A stretch of DNA of 64,000 nt from Salimicrobium flavidum (GTDB lineage: Bacteria; Bacillota; Bacilli; Bacillales; Halobacillaceae), in contig NZ_FTOC01000009.1 in the NCBI RefSeq assembly GCF_900156645.1, forward strand, positions 1-64,000, written 5' to 3'. The notes beneath the pieces are model-generated. The model made no database searches and had not been told where the DNA came from. It saw nothing but the letters and a program-made list of their open reading frames with translations. Shown piece after piece: positions 1-8,377 of this stretch (positions are counted from its first letter, which is position 1; each line of letters opens with the position of its first letter). The translations under genes were made by a program, and so were the position numbers.

Positions 1-14
1 AAACTCTCCATAAA
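1..14 (-). rRNA. rrs: 16S rRNA gene, first bases only
   Basis: Read on the minus strand the window ends in TTTATGGAGAGTTT, the usual 5' end of Bacillaceae 16S rRNA, which continues with GATCCTGG outside the window. The upstream leader and promoter fit an rRNA operon. Only about 14 bases are present, so the exact mature end cannot be fixed. Confidence 0.7.
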
Positions 15-75
15 AGAGCGATTGATTAGCTCATGTTGTCTTGCTTTAAAAATTGACGCATGGCATAAAACATTG

Positions 76-93
76 TTCAGTTTTCAAAGATCT
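76..93 (-). promoter_or_regulatory. boxA-like rRNA leader element
   Basis: The minus strand reads AGATCTTTGAAAACTGAA, a motif found in Bacillaceae rRNA leaders and spacers that contains a boxA-like antitermination core. A 6-bp hairpin (arms GTCGCT and AGCGAC, 99-118) lies just upstream and may belong to leader processing. Confidence 0.5.
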
Positions 94-124
94 ACGGTGT
101 CGCTCTCAAAACAGCGACTTAATC

Positions 125-153
125 AATATACCATGTTGTGCGTATTCCGTCAA
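125..153 (-). promoter_or_regulatory. rRNA operon promoter (SigA type)
   Basis: On the minus strand TTGACG (148-153) and TATATT (125-130) are separated by exactly 17 bases. Transcription would start near 118 and run into the boxA-like leader and the 16S gene. It lies downstream of the tRNA cluster, so the rRNA genes can be read both from this promoter and from the tRNA promoter. Confidence 0.8.
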
Positions 154-214
154 CAACAATGTATATTTTTTTGTGTCGATTAGCCATGATCGGCTATTTT
201 TCAATGTAATTTCA

Positions 215-291
215 TGGTGGGCCTGAGTGGACTTGAACCACCGACCTCACGCTTATCAGGCGTGCGCTCTGACCGACTGAGCTACAGGCCC
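215..291 (-). tRNA. tRNA-Ile (GAT)
   Basis: A 77-base cloverleaf whose acceptor GGGCCTG pairs with CAGGCCC, anticodon GAT, CCA encoded. It is the last tRNA before the rRNA promoter. Confidence 0.95.
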
Positions 292-302
292 ATTAATTAT
301 AA

Positions 303-376
303 TGGAGCGGGTGAGGGGAATCGAACCCCCGTCATCAGCTTGGAAGGCTGAGGTTTTACCACTAAACTACACCCGC
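303..376 (-). tRNA. tRNA-Gly (TCC)
   Basis: A 74-base cloverleaf with acceptor GCGGGTG, anticodon TCC and an encoded CCA end. Confidence 0.95.
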
Positions 377-398
377 ATTTAATTTTAGGAAGTATCGA

Positions 399-475
399 TG
401 GTCGGGAAGACAGGATTCGAACCTGCGACCCCTTGGTCCCAAACCAAGTGCTCTACCAAGCTGAGCTACTTCCCG
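399..475 (-). tRNA. tRNA-Pro (TGG)
   Basis: A 77-base cloverleaf beginning CGGGAAG, anticodon TGG, CCA encoded. Confidence 0.95.
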
Positions 476-488
476 TGAGAAGAAAAAA

Positions 489-565
<77 letters not shown>

Positions 566-581
566 ATATATATTGAAGAAA

Positions 582-666
<85 letters not shown>

Positions 667-678
667 ATGAAGAATTAA

Positions 679-763
679 TGGTGCGGGTGGAGGGACTTGA
701 ACCCCCACGTCGTAAGACACTAGATCCTAAATCTAGCGCGTCTGCCAATTCCGCCACACCCGC
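679..763 (-). tRNA. tRNA-Leu (TAG)
   Basis: An 85-base class II tRNA with anticodon TAG in the loop TTTAGGA and an encoded CCA. It is adjacent and similar to the Leu(GAG) gene, suggesting local duplication. Confidence 0.95.
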
Positions 764-770
764 ATAGAAG

Positions 771-843
771 TGAGCCATGGAGGGCTCGAACCTCCGACCC
801 TCTGATTAAAAGTCAGATGCTCTACCAACTGAGCTAATGGCTC
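771..843 (-). tRNA. tRNA-Lys (TTT)
   Basis: A 73-base tRNA with acceptor GAGCCAT and anticodon TTT. The gene ends at the discriminator A and CCA is not encoded. A 94-base spacer without a visible gene separates it from tRNA-Gln. Confidence 0.93.
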
Positions 844-937
844 CCTGTGAAAACTTTCTATCCTATTCGGTTCACAAGCACAAAGACTATTGTATAACTC
901 TCAAGTTTGAAAGTCAATAAAAAAATGAAAACTGAAA

Positions 938-1012
938 TGGCTGGGCTAGCTGGATTCGAACCAGCGCATGACGGTACCAAAAACCGTTGCCTTACCGCTT
1001 GGCTATAGCCCA
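938..1012 (-). tRNA. tRNA-Gln (TTG)
   Basis: A 75-base cloverleaf starting TGGGCTA, anticodon TTG, CCA encoded. Confidence 0.95.
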
Positions 1013-1021
1013 ATCATTTGA

Positions 1022-1098
1022 TGGCGGTCCGGACGGGACTCGAACCCGCGACCTCCTGCGTGACAGGCAGGCATTCTAACCAACTGAACTACCGGACC
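1022..1098 (-). tRNA. tRNA-Asp (GTC)
   Basis: A 77-base cloverleaf with acceptor GGTCCGG, anticodon GTC and encoded CCA. Confidence 0.95.
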
Positions 1099-1108
1099 GG
1101 AAAAAAGA

Positions 1109-1180
1109 TGACCCGTACGGGATTCGAACCCGTGTTACCGCCGTGAAAGGGCGGTGTCTTAACCACTTGACCAACGGGCC
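1109..1180 (-). tRNA. tRNA-Glu (TTC)
   Basis: A 72-base cloverleaf starting GGCCCGT with anticodon TTC. The sequence after the discriminator A is TCTTTTTT, so CCA is not encoded. Confidence 0.93.
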
Positions 1181-1184
1181 ATAA

Positions 1185-1276
1185 TGGCGGAGAAGGAGGG
1201 ATTCGAACCCTCGCGCCGCTTACGCGACCTACACCCTTAGCAGGGGCGCCTCTTCAGCCAACTTGAGTACTTCTCC
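1185..1276 (-). tRNA. tRNA-Ser (GCT)
   Basis: A 92-base class II tRNA with acceptor GGAGAAG, long variable arm, anticodon GCT and encoded CCA. Confidence 0.95.
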
Positions 1277-1282
1277 GTAATA

Positions 1283-1357
1283 TGGCTCCACCGGTAGGAT
1301 TCGAACCTACGACCGATCGATTAACAGTCGATTGCTCTACCACTGAGCTACGGTGGA
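1283..1357 (-). tRNA. tRNA-Asn (GTT)
   Basis: A 75-base cloverleaf starting TCCACCG, anticodon GTT, CCA encoded. It is the first gene transcribed in the cluster. Confidence 0.95.
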
Positions 1358-1389
1358 ATAGTTCATCGCATTAATTAGCGACTTTGAAT

Positions 1390-1418
1390 ATTTTACTTTA
1401 TGTAGTCGTTGATGTCAA
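1390..1418 (-). promoter_or_regulatory. tRNA cluster promoter (SigA type)
   Basis: On the minus strand TTGACA (1413-1418) and TAAAAT (1390-1395) are 17 bases apart. Transcription would start near 1383, about 25 bases ahead of tRNA-Asn. Confidence 0.85.
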
Positions 1419-1504
1419 TCATATTATGAAAGAAATATGATTTGTTTCGCCGCTCTCTTTCGACGGCTATACTAATTTAACACGCAGAGGGGATTACGTC
1501 AATA

Positions 1505-1954
1505 TTATTCCTCGACCTTTTTCAGAAATCCTTTACACTTTCCGCACCGGTATTTATCTGTATTCACACGCCGTTTCCGTTTATAAAGCTGATGACATTT
1601 CTGGCAGCGATATTTGTGGGCGGGGTGCTCTTTTATGGAAGGGAGTGGCGTGCAGTGTCTCGGGGCATCCGTTTCCTTCATTAACTTACGGAATTCTGCA
1701 TCCCTGTGGTTAAATCCTTTCCCTTCTACATGAAGATGATAATGACATAATTCATGCTTGATGATTCCTTCGACTTCCTTTTCGCCCCACTCCTTCAGAT
1801 AGGAAGGGTTTATTTCAATTCGTCTTTCCCGCGGAATATATCTTCCTCCTGTAGTACGAAGCCGGTTGTTGAATCGAATGTCATCCTTGAATTCACGGGA
1901 GAACTGACTTGAGGAGATCTCTTTCGTCCATTCCAGCAATTGTTCATTATTCAT
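1505..1954 (-). CDS. SprT-like zinc-dependent protein (YdcK family)
   Basis: About 149 residues. An HELCHYH motif (HExxH type) in the first half suggests a metal site like that of SprT/Spartan metallopeptidases. Two CxxC pairs near the C terminus (CQKC and CGKC) form a zinc ribbon. The start is the ATG before NNEQLLEW, because AGAGAGGTGA lies about 7 bases upstream; the open frame extends ten codons further without a ribosome site. The gene is last in the tex direction, next to tRNA genes, as ydcK is in Bacillus subtilis. Its substrate is not known from sequence. Confidence 0.85.
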   Translation of the reverse strand: MNNEQLLEWTKEISSSQFSREFKDDIRFNNRLRTTGGRYIPRERRIEINPSYLKEWGEKEVEGIIKHELCHYHLHVEGKGFNHRDAEFRKLMKETDAPRHCTPLPSIKEHPAHKYRCQKCHQLYKRKRRVNTDKYRCGKCKGFLKKVEE

Positions 1955-2022
1955 GTGCTCACCTCTCTTTCTTTCAGGCAACAATACAAATTCGACCTGA
2001 ACCCTTATTCCATTTATGATTT

Positions 2023-2199
2023 GGCTCTGTTATCGTTCCTTGTTGATTTTCTTTCTATACGGGTAGAAGCTTGCCGCGGGCATGACGTGAACTTCCGGAA
2101 TCTCTCTACGTTCGATTCCGATGATTTTTAAGTTCATGCTTTTCCCGCAGGCGTCCCCACCCTTCATTCCTAACATCAACATCAGGCTGTAACAGAGCC
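2023..2199. repeat. Dispersed repeat family A, copy 1 (MITE-like)
   Basis: A 177-bp element bounded by perfect 10-bp inverted repeats GGCTCTGTTA/TAACAGAGCC. The interior carries AAGCTTGCCGCGGGCATG and GCAGGCGTCCCCACC, both recurring in the other copies. It fills the gap between the SprT-like gene and tex; nothing coding was seen there. It lies inverted relative to the copies at 32.2 and 42.2 kb. Confidence 0.85.
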
Positions 2200-2278
2200 T
2201 ATGATTTAAGACGCTCATAATTTGTCTTAATATCATATCACAAAACAAAAAGCCCAGGCTATTCATACTTCCATGCAA

Positions 2279-2323
2279 AAACCCCACACAACACCTGGAT
2301 ATCTCCAGATATTGCATGGGGTT
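2279..2323 (-). terminator. Terminator after tex
   Basis: On the minus strand a long hairpin with outer arms AACCCCA and TGGGGTT is followed by TTTTTG, about 25 bases beyond the tex stop codon. Confidence 0.65.
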
Positions 2324-2348
2324 CCACTATTCCCTATACCTTCTGTTT

Positions 2349-4496
2349 CTACGTCTTTTTCACCATCGTCAGAGCTACACGTTGTTTTTTGGTATCCACT
2401 TCTTCCACCCAAACTGTGACTACATCTCCGACGGAAACGACATCCATCGGGTGTTTTATGAAACGATTGGCCAATTTGGAAATATGGACAAGTCCGTCCT
2501 GCTTCACTCCTATATCGACAAAAGCACCGAAATCCACGACGTTCCTGACTGTACCTTCAAGTTCCATGCCGCTCTCCAGATCCTCCATCGTCAGGACGTT
2601 CGTTTTCAACAACGGTTTCGGAAGATCGTCACGGAGGTCCCGCGAAGGCTTCTTCAATGATTCAATAATATCCCCGAGAGTCAACTCACCTACGCCAAGA
2701 CGCTCTGCCGTCTGTTTTAGATCTATGTCCTGAAGTTTCTCCGAAAGGGCTGCGGAGCCTATATCTTCTTTCTTAAGACCCAGATCTTTCAACAGCTCCC
2801 GTACTGCTGTATAACTTTCCGGGTGAATCGGTGTCTGGTCCAGAGGGTCTGTTCCTTCCGGGATACGTAAGAAACCGATACTCTGTTCGAATGTTTTCGC
2901 GCCGAGTCTCGGTACATCCTTCAAATCTTTCCTGCTTGCGAATTTCCCTTTCTCGTCACGCTTTTTCACTACATTTCCTGCTACCGTTTTGTTCAATCCG
3001 GAAACATATTGTAATAACGATGAGGAGGCTGTATTCGCATTGACTCCTACCTGGTTGACGGCAGTCTCCACTACAAATGTAAGAGATTCATTCAACCGTT
3101 TTTGGGTGACATCATGCTGATACTGCCCGACACCGATGGATTTCGGATCGATCTTCACCAGTTCCGCCAGTGGGTCCTGCACTCTTCTGGCAATGGATAC
3201 CGCGCTTCGCTCCTCCACCTGAAAATCAGGGAATTCTTCGCGCGCGAGTTTGGAAGCGGAATAGACACTCGCCCCTGCTTCATTCACGATCATATATGGA
3301 GCTTCCCAATTATGTTTCTGAATCAATTCTGCGAAAAACTGTTCCGTTTCCCTAGAAGCCGTTCCATTACCTATCGCAAAGAGTTCGATATTATGTTCCC
3401 TCATGAATTCGGTGACTTTTTTCTCCGCTCCTTCAAAATCTTTACGGGGAGGAGTCGGGTATATGACCGAGATATCCAGAACCTTTCCAGTTTCATCAAC
3501 GGCCGCCAATTTACAACCTGTGCGGTAGGCGGGGTCTATTCCAAGCACCGTTTTTCCGCGAAGCGGCGGTTGCAATAGAAGACTTCTTAAGTTTTTGGCA
3601 AACACTTCTATCGCCTGCTCCTCCGCTTTTTCCGTCAATTCATTCCGTATCTCCCTCTCGACGGAAGGTTTGATAAGACGCTTATAGCCATCCTCAACAG
3701 CTGCGTGAAGCAGGCCGCCTTCCTCCTTCTCTCCCCCTGTTTTCCGCTGCAGGTAGTGAAGTATCCGATCTTCAGGTGGAAGTACAGACACTTTCAGAAT
3801 TCCTTCTTTCTCTCCTCGATTCAACGCCAGAATCCGGTGGGAAACGACCGCTTTCAAGGATTCCTGGAACTCGTAATACATTTCATACACGCCTTTTTCA
3901 TCCTTCTCTGTTTTTTTAGCTTCAGATGAAATCGCTCCTTCGTAAGTCTTGTTCCTGATATAGTCACGATATTCCGGTTCATCGGCCACCCATTCAGCAA
4001 CGATATCCTGTGCTCCCTGCTTCACATCTTCAAGCGTATGTAACTCGTTCTCTTCCGAAAGATAATGCTCCGCTTCTTCTTCCATTTGCACAGGGGTTCT
4101 TTCCCAGATCAACTTCGCCAAGGGTTCCAGCCCTTTTTCTTTGGCTACCGTCGCTCTCGTTCTTCTTTTTTGTTTATAAGGGCGATAAAGGTCTTCGATT
4201 CTTTGGAGCTTTTCCGCTTCCTGCAACTCTTTCTTCAGCTCCGGTGTCAGTTTTCCCTGCTCTTCAATCAAACGCAGGACTTCTTCTTTTCTTTTTCTTA
4301 CGTTCTGTTCATACGTATAATTATCCTCGATATCCTTGATCTGCACTTCATCCAGACCACCCGTCATATCTTTACGGTAGCGGGCGATGAAAGGGACGGT
4401 GAAATCCTCTTCCAATAACGCCAGCACTTCTTTGACGGAAGATTCCTTGATGGTAGTCTGTGCAGCTACTTTTTGAATTAATGTCTGATCTGTCAC
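2349..4496 (-). CDS. tex: Tex, RNA-binding transcription accessory protein
   Basis: 715 residues, the usual Tex length. The N-terminal helical part is followed by a YqgF/RNase-H-like domain (VLGIDPAYRTGC, about residues 320-430), helix-hairpin-helix segments (VNANTASSSLLQYVSGL) and a C-terminal S1 domain (GTVRNVVDFGAFVDIGV, about 645-712). Tex binds nucleic acid and is linked to transcription and expression control; its exact biochemistry is not settled. The start is GTG with GGGAGG 8 bases upstream. It lies downstream of the sigB operon, separated by a terminator, as B. subtilis ydcI does. Confidence 0.95.
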   Translation of the reverse strand: MTDQTLIQKVAAQTTIKESSVKEVLALLEEDFTVPFIARYRKDMTGGLDEVQIKDIEDNYTYEQNVRKRKEEVLRLIEEQGKLTPELKKELQEAEKLQRIEDLYRPYKQKRRTRATVAKEKGLEPLAKLIWERTPVQMEEEAEHYLSEENELHTLEDVKQGAQDIVAEWVADEPEYRDYIRNKTYEGAISSEAKKTEKDEKGVYEMYYEFQESLKAVVSHRILALNRGEKEGILKVSVLPPEDRILHYLQRKTGGEKEEGGLLHAAVEDGYKRLIKPSVEREIRNELTEKAEEQAIEVFAKNLRSLLLQPPLRGKTVLGIDPAYRTGCKLAAVDETGKVLDISVIYPTPPRKDFEGAEKKVTEFMREHNIELFAIGNGTASRETEQFFAELIQKHNWEAPYMIVNEAGASVYSASKLAREEFPDFQVEERSAVSIARRVQDPLAELVKIDPKSIGVGQYQHDVTQKRLNESLTFVVETAVNQVGVNANTASSSLLQYVSGLNKTVAGNVVKKRDEKGKFASRKDLKDVPRLGAKTFEQSIGFLRIPEGTDPLDQTPIHPESYTAVRELLKDLGLKKEDIGSAALSEKLQDIDLKQTAERLGVGELTLGDIIESLKKPSRDLRDDLPKPLLKTNVLTMEDLESGMELEGTVRNVVDFGAFVDIGVKQDGLVHISKLANRFIKHPMDVVSVGDVVTVWVEEVDTKKQRVALTMVKKT

Positions 4497-4674
4497 TTTT
4501 TCTGCCTCCCTAAGCTTTCTCCTTACTATTCTAACAGAAATCCGAGAGCTCGAAAGTCCTCCGGGTAGCGTGACTTCTAGTCATCTCTTTCTGCCTCCCT
4601 CTTCCCTTCTCCATGCCCCCTCTCTTCCTTAGGGTCCTGTCATCAATAACAGTCGTCCACAAAGCATTTCCATT

Positions 4675-4707
4675 AAAAAACCTCATCCTGTTCATCAGAA
4701 TGAGGTT
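4675..4707 (-). terminator. Terminator of the sigB operon
   Basis: On the minus strand AACCTCAT ... ATGAGGTT (arms 4700-4707 and 4679-4686) is followed by TTTTTTAAT, immediately after the rsbX stop codon. Confidence 0.85.
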
Positions 4708-4709
4708 CA

Positions 4710-5300
4710 TCAATTATATTCCATTACGACCAATGTCGTGTCGTCCGAGCGTGACTGACCAAACTCGCTATCGTATTCATCCACCAGATCCTGCACGGTT
4801 TTCGCCCGGTAGAAAAGCTTAGTCACTTTCCTTTCGTCTACTCCATCGGAAAAAACGAGGAATCTCATCCCTCTTTCAAGCGTTCCGCGCTTCACGCGAA
4901 GGTCTTTCGGGTACCCGGCCAAAAAACCGGGAAGAGGGATGTTTCTGCTTTTCTTACCTGAAGCATCTACAATGACGATACCGATATTACCAATGGAAGA
5001 GTATGCATACGTCCCTTCGAGCTTATCGATACGCAAAATCCCGAGGACGACTCCCCTTTTATCCATAAGTACTTTATTGCACTTACCGACAAGAGAAGGA
5101 ATCGTATCATCAGGATTCTGTTTTATGACGTCCATAACTGCTTTGGAAGCCTCTTTGGCAAGTTCACCACTCCCGAGTCCATCAGCCATAGCACAAATGA
5201 AATTGTTTTCTGTTTCATTGTAGATGTAGCTGTCTCCGCAATAGAAGTTCCCCTGTTTCGGCTTCTGATACGTCGCTATAGTAAGGGACGGCTCATTCAT
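4710..5300 (-). CDS. rsbX: RsbX, stressosome-resetting PP2C-type phosphatase
   Basis: 196 residues with PP2C-type metal motifs (CGDSYIY near the start, MADGLGSG around residue 38, FSDGVDE around 150, SDDTTLVVME at the end). In B. subtilis RsbX removes phosphate from RsbS and RsbR and returns the stressosome to rest. It is the last gene of the rsb-sigB operon. Its start overlaps the sigB stop as TGATG, indicating translational coupling. Confidence 0.93.
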   Translation of the reverse strand: MNEPSLTIATYQKPKQGNFYCGDSYIYNETENNFICAMADGLGSGELAKEASKAVMDVIKQNPDDTIPSLVGKCNKVLMDKRGVVLGILRIDKLEGTYAYSSIGNIGIVIVDASGKKSRNIPLPGFLAGYPKDLRVKRGTLERGMRFLVFSDGVDERKVTKLFYRAKTVQDLVDEYDSEFGQSRSDDTTLVVMEYN

Positions 5301-6082
5301 CAGCGAAATGCCTCTATCGATTCTGATTGAAGTGCTTCCCGCAATTTGCGTAAGGCTCTCCGTTGAAGACGGGAGACATGCATTTGGGAAATCCCGAGTT
5401 GTTCACCCGTATCCTTTTGACTCATATTTTTGAAATATGTGCACTGGAGTATTTCCTGCTCCCGTTCACTCAGAATTGGGAGCACTTTCTCAAGAAGCAT
5501 ACGTTGATCGATATTCTCATAGCCATCTTCCTGATCTCCGATGAGGTCGAGAATGGTCACTGTACTGCCGTCCGAGTCCGCTTCGATTTTACGATCCACG
5601 GAAAGGGCTTTATAACTTTTGCCCATCTCCATCGTCTCCAGCACATCTTCTTCGGACACTTCAAGGTACTCCGAAATTTCAAGAATGGACGGAGAACGTT
5701 GCAGATCACTCGTCAGCTCCTCTGTCGCTTTCTTTATTTTCGGTCCAAGTTCTTTGATCCGTCGCGGCACGTGTACACTCCAAGTTTTATCACGGATGAA
5801 ACGTTTGATTTCCCCGATGATCGTCGGAATGGCGAACGATTCGAAGGACTTGCCATAGGACGGGTCATATCTTCTGATCGCCGCGAGCAATCCGAGCATC
5901 CCTACCTGAACGAGATCTTCATGGATGGTGCTGTTTTTGCTGTATTTTCTTGCGATCGACTCTACAAGGTCGTTGTATACGAGGACAATTTTTTCCTGTA
6001 TTTCTTCATCACGAGGATTCTCCTGTAAATACGCGATCCATTCATATACTTCATCATTGTGATGTTGAGACTTGGTCGCCAT
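5300..6082 (-). CDS. sigB: RNA polymerase sigma factor SigB
   Basis: About 260 residues. Region 2 is clear (LVQVGMLGLLAAIRRYDPS and KSFESFAIPTIIGEIKRFIR), followed by region 3 and a region 4 helix-turn-helix (LGISQMHVSRLQRRALRKL). It directs the general stress regulon and is held by RsbW. I chose the ATG before ATKSQHH because GAGGTGG lies 6 bases upstream; an in-frame ATG 21 bases earlier lacks a ribosome site. The 5' end overlaps rsbW by 29 bases, as in other Bacillaceae. Confidence 0.95.
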   Translation of the reverse strand: MATKSQHHNDEVYEWIAYLQENPRDEEIQEKIVLVYNDLVESIARKYSKNSTIHEDLVQVGMLGLLAAIRRYDPSYGKSFESFAIPTIIGEIKRFIRDKTWSVHVPRRIKELGPKIKKATEELTSDLQRSPSILEISEYLEVSEEDVLETMEMGKSYKALSVDRKIEADSDGSTVTILDLIGDQEDGYENIDQRMLLEKVLPILSEREQEILQCTYFKNMSQKDTGEQLGISQMHVSRLQRRALRKLREALQSESIEAFR

Positions 6083-6530
6083 CGCGGCCCACCTCATTTT
6101 CATGGAGATACTTCGTCATAAGTACAATCACTCCATGCTCACTCTTAATTTCGACTTTATCCATCAACGCATCAATCAGAAACAGGCCGAATCCTCCTTC
6201 ACGAAGGTCCTCTACACTATCTTCCTGGTGATAGGGTCCGATTTCTTCCTTGACCCTCTCGAGGTTGAAACTGCCACCGTGGTCAGCGACCATGATTTCC
6301 AGACGATCCTCGTATACTCCGCAACCTATAGTGAGTTCGCCGTTCTCTTCTCCGCTATAAGCGTGTTCCACACCATTTGTGATCGCTTCTGACACCGCCA
6401 CTTTCAAATCCTCTATATCTTCATAAGTGAAACCCATGCGACTGGCAATCCCCGAAACGCTGAGACGCACTACTCCGATATATTCCGGTTTCGCCGGCAC
6501 CTTTACTTCAATGAAATCAAAAGTACTCAT
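6054..6530 (-). CDS. rsbW: RsbW, anti-sigma-B factor and serine kinase
   Basis: 158 residues with the GHKL ATPase fold: N box EAITNGVEHAYSG (about residues 48-60), G1 box DHGGSFN (about 93-99) and GGFGLFLI (about 118-125). RsbW either sequesters SigB or phosphorylates RsbV; the choice depends on RsbV phosphorylation and ATP. It starts 2 bases after the rsbV stop, with AAGGTGGGAG inside the end of rsbV as ribosome site. Confidence 0.95.
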   Translation of the reverse strand: MSTFDFIEVKVPAKPEYIGVVRLSVSGIASRMGFTYEDIEDLKVAVSEAITNGVEHAYSGEENGELTIGCGVYEDRLEIMVADHGGSFNLERVKEEIGPYHQEDSVEDLREGGFGLFLIDALMDKVEIKSEHGVIVLMTKYLHENEVGRDGDQVSTSQ

Positions 6531-6532
6531 CT

Positions 6533-6868
6533 TTAACTCCCACCTTCTTTGACGGACGTATCGATATCAATGATTTCCGTAAGTCCGGTGATTTTGAACA
6601 AGCGATACACACGTTCCTGCATATGTGTAAGTTTCAAAGTCGCTCCATATTCCTTCGCGGATTTAAGAGCACTGATAAAGATTCCGAGTCCGGTGGAATC
6701 CATATAATTCACAGCAGCGAGGTCCACTTCCACTACAGCTTCTTCTGCCTGTGTAAGCGGAAGCAGTTCTTCTTTTAATTTCGGAGCAGTGAAAGCGTCA
6801 ACTTCTCCTACAAGAGTCATCACAGAGTAGCGCTCCTCCGGCTGTTTTACATCTATATTTAAATTCAA
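6533..6868 (-). CDS. rsbV: RsbV, anti-anti-sigma factor
   Basis: 111-residue STAS-domain protein. The RsbW target serine is Ser58 in YMDSTGLGIF, equivalent to Ser56 in B. subtilis. Unphosphorylated RsbV captures RsbW and frees SigB. A strong AAGGAGGAG precedes the ATG. A near-consensus SigB promoter lies between rsbU and rsbV, so rsbV-rsbW-sigB-rsbX can be amplified by SigB itself. Confidence 0.95.
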   Translation of the reverse strand: MNLNIDVKQPEERYSVMTLVGEVDAFTAPKLKEELLPLTQAEEAVVEVDLAAVNYMDSTGLGIFISALKSAKEYGATLKLTHMQERVYRLFKITGLTEIIDIDTSVKEGGS

Positions 6869-6926
6869 TTCCTACACTCCTCCTTGAATTACCTGAAAAA
6901 TTGGTCAAAACTAACTAATCGTACGT

Positions 6927-6952
6927 ATTCCCACACATTCCGCTGATTAAAC
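6927..6952 (-). promoter_or_regulatory. SigB promoter ahead of rsbV
   Basis: On the minus strand GTTTAA (6947-6952) is followed after 14 bases by GGGAAT (6927-6932), a consensus-like SigB promoter. The -35 element overlaps the rsbU stop codon. B. subtilis has its autoregulatory SigB promoter at the same place. Confidence 0.85.
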
Positions 6953-7957
6953 ATCTCTTTTCAATACAATTAATGTAAAATCATCACGAAGCTGGAAATC
7001 CTGGAGGCGTTCAAAGTATTTGTACACATTTTCCACGATTTCCTGGGAAGGAAGATCTTTATTGTCCCGGATCACTTCGAGTATTTCTTCCTGCTCGATG
7101 AATTCGTCACCTTTTCTGCATTCTGTTACCCCATCTGTCAGCAAAACGATCATGTCTCCCTTTTCGACCTGTTTCTGACGCTGTTCATACATGGAATCTT
7201 CAGAGACTCCGAGTACGAGACCAGGGGCAGAGAATTCTTCAAATTCATCACGGGCTTTGGAATAATAGAACCCGGGTTCATGGCCTGCCGAGGAATAGGA
7301 GAAGGTATGGTCTTCCGTGTTATACATCCCGTACATCATCGTGATGAACATATTCGAATCCACGTTTCTTTCGACCACGCGGTTCAGGCTTCCTAAGATG
7401 TATTTCGGATCCATCCGGAGTTCCGGAAAACTGTCCATCGCATACTTGATCATAGACATGCACAGAGCAGCCGGTACTCCTTTTCCGATCACATCTGCAA
7501 CGGCAACACCAAGAGACCCTTCATCATCCATGACGAAGTGGTGGTAATCGCCGTTCATCTGTTTGGAAGGAACACTCATCGCTCCTATATCCAACCCCTC
7601 CATTTCGGGTTTCACCGTGGATAAGAGCGTTTTCTGCATATTTGCGGCTACAGCTATTTCCGATTTCAGTTCAAGCTGTTTTTCACGTAGTGATTGGAAC
7701 TCCTGATAAGCGAGTCCGTAAGACATCATCGTTTCCATCAAAAAGTCGAAAGAATCAAGAATAAGTTGCGGCATCTCCGGGTATATTTCCTGCAAAGACC
7801 GTAAATGTATATTGATGATTTCTTCCGGTGAAATGTTCTGTTGCATCGATTGCTTACTGAATTGTTCTGCCTGGTAGAGCGCGCGTTCATCTTTGGTGCG
7901 AACATACTCTTCCAGCAGATCCCGGTAATTCTCAAGGTCCAGCCTTAACGTACTCAT
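6947..7957 (-). CDS. rsbU: RsbU, phosphatase activating RsbV
   Basis: 336 residues. The N-terminal helical domain (about 1-115) would bind the RsbT kinase. The C-terminal PP2C domain (about 120-335) holds MNGDYHHFV, VADVIGKGVPAALCMSM, LLTDGVTE and LRDDFTLIVLK. RsbT bound to RsbU stimulates dephosphorylation of RsbV and so releases SigB. It follows rsbT by 15 bases. Confidence 0.95.
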   Translation of the reverse strand: MSTLRLDLENYRDLLEEYVRTKDERALYQAEQFSKQSMQQNISPEEIINIHLRSLQEIYPEMPQLILDSFDFLMETMMSYGLAYQEFQSLREKQLELKSEIAVAANMQKTLLSTVKPEMEGLDIGAMSVPSKQMNGDYHHFVMDDEGSLGVAVADVIGKGVPAALCMSMIKYAMDSFPELRMDPKYILGSLNRVVERNVDSNMFITMMYGMYNTEDHTFSYSSAGHEPGFYYSKARDEFEEFSAPGLVLGVSEDSMYEQRQKQVEKGDMIVLLTDGVTECRKGDEFIEQEEILEVIRDNKDLPSQEIVENVYKYFERLQDFQLRDDFTLIVLKRDV

Positions 7958-7972
7958 ATTTTTCCTCCCTTT

Positions 7973-8374
7973 TTATCGGAGCCATTTGGTGGATTCGATT
8001 GTCGTACCTTCTCCGGATTTTGAAATGATATCAAACTCATCCATAAGACGTTTCACGCCTGGGAGGCCTGCTCCGAGTCCTCCGGATGTGGAGTAACCAT
8101 CCTCCATGACCTGAGCCAGATCGCTGATGCCGGGTCCTTCGTCTATAGCTTTGATATTTATGCCTTTTTTCTGAACGGTTTCGATAGCCTCGAAACAGAT
8201 TTTTCCCGCTCCGGCATACAGATAGATATTACGGGCCAACTCTGAAATCGCTGTGGCGATTCTGGCCTGATCAACTGTGCCGAACCCCACTTTTATTGCA
8301 ATATCGCGGCCCATTTGTCTTGCGGCTACGATATCCCACTCCTTTTTTATATAAACACAGGACTGATCTTTCAT
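7973..8374 (-). CDS. rsbT: RsbT, stressosome switch kinase
   Basis: 133 residues with a GHKL kinase fold: ISELARNIYLYAGAG (N box, about 45-59), DEGPGI (about 78-83) and GLGAGLPGVKRLMDEF (about 95-110). On stress it phosphorylates RsbS and RsbR, leaves the stressosome and activates RsbU. It starts 3 bases after the rsbS stop. Confidence 0.95.
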   Translation of the reverse strand: MKDQSCVYIKKEWDIVAARQMGRDIAIKVGFGTVDQARIATAISELARNIYLYAGAGKICFEAIETVQKKGINIKAIDEGPGISDLAQVMEDGYSTSGGLGAGLPGVKRLMDEFDIISKSGEGTTIESTKWLR

Positions 8375-8377
8375 ACC

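Noticed and set aside
187-202. Terminator-like TAGCC/GGCTA palindrome followed by TTTTT on the plus strand
   Set aside because: No plus-strand gene ends there, the stem is only 5 bp, and in the direction of the rRNA transcript it is not followed by Ts.
4531-4713. Small open frame between rsbX and tex
   Set aside because: It overlaps the rsbX terminator, has no recognisable features, and no ribosome site.
5363-6028. A 221-codon open frame on the plus strand
   Set aside because: It is the complement of sigB, whose sigma-factor regions and operon context are unmistakable.
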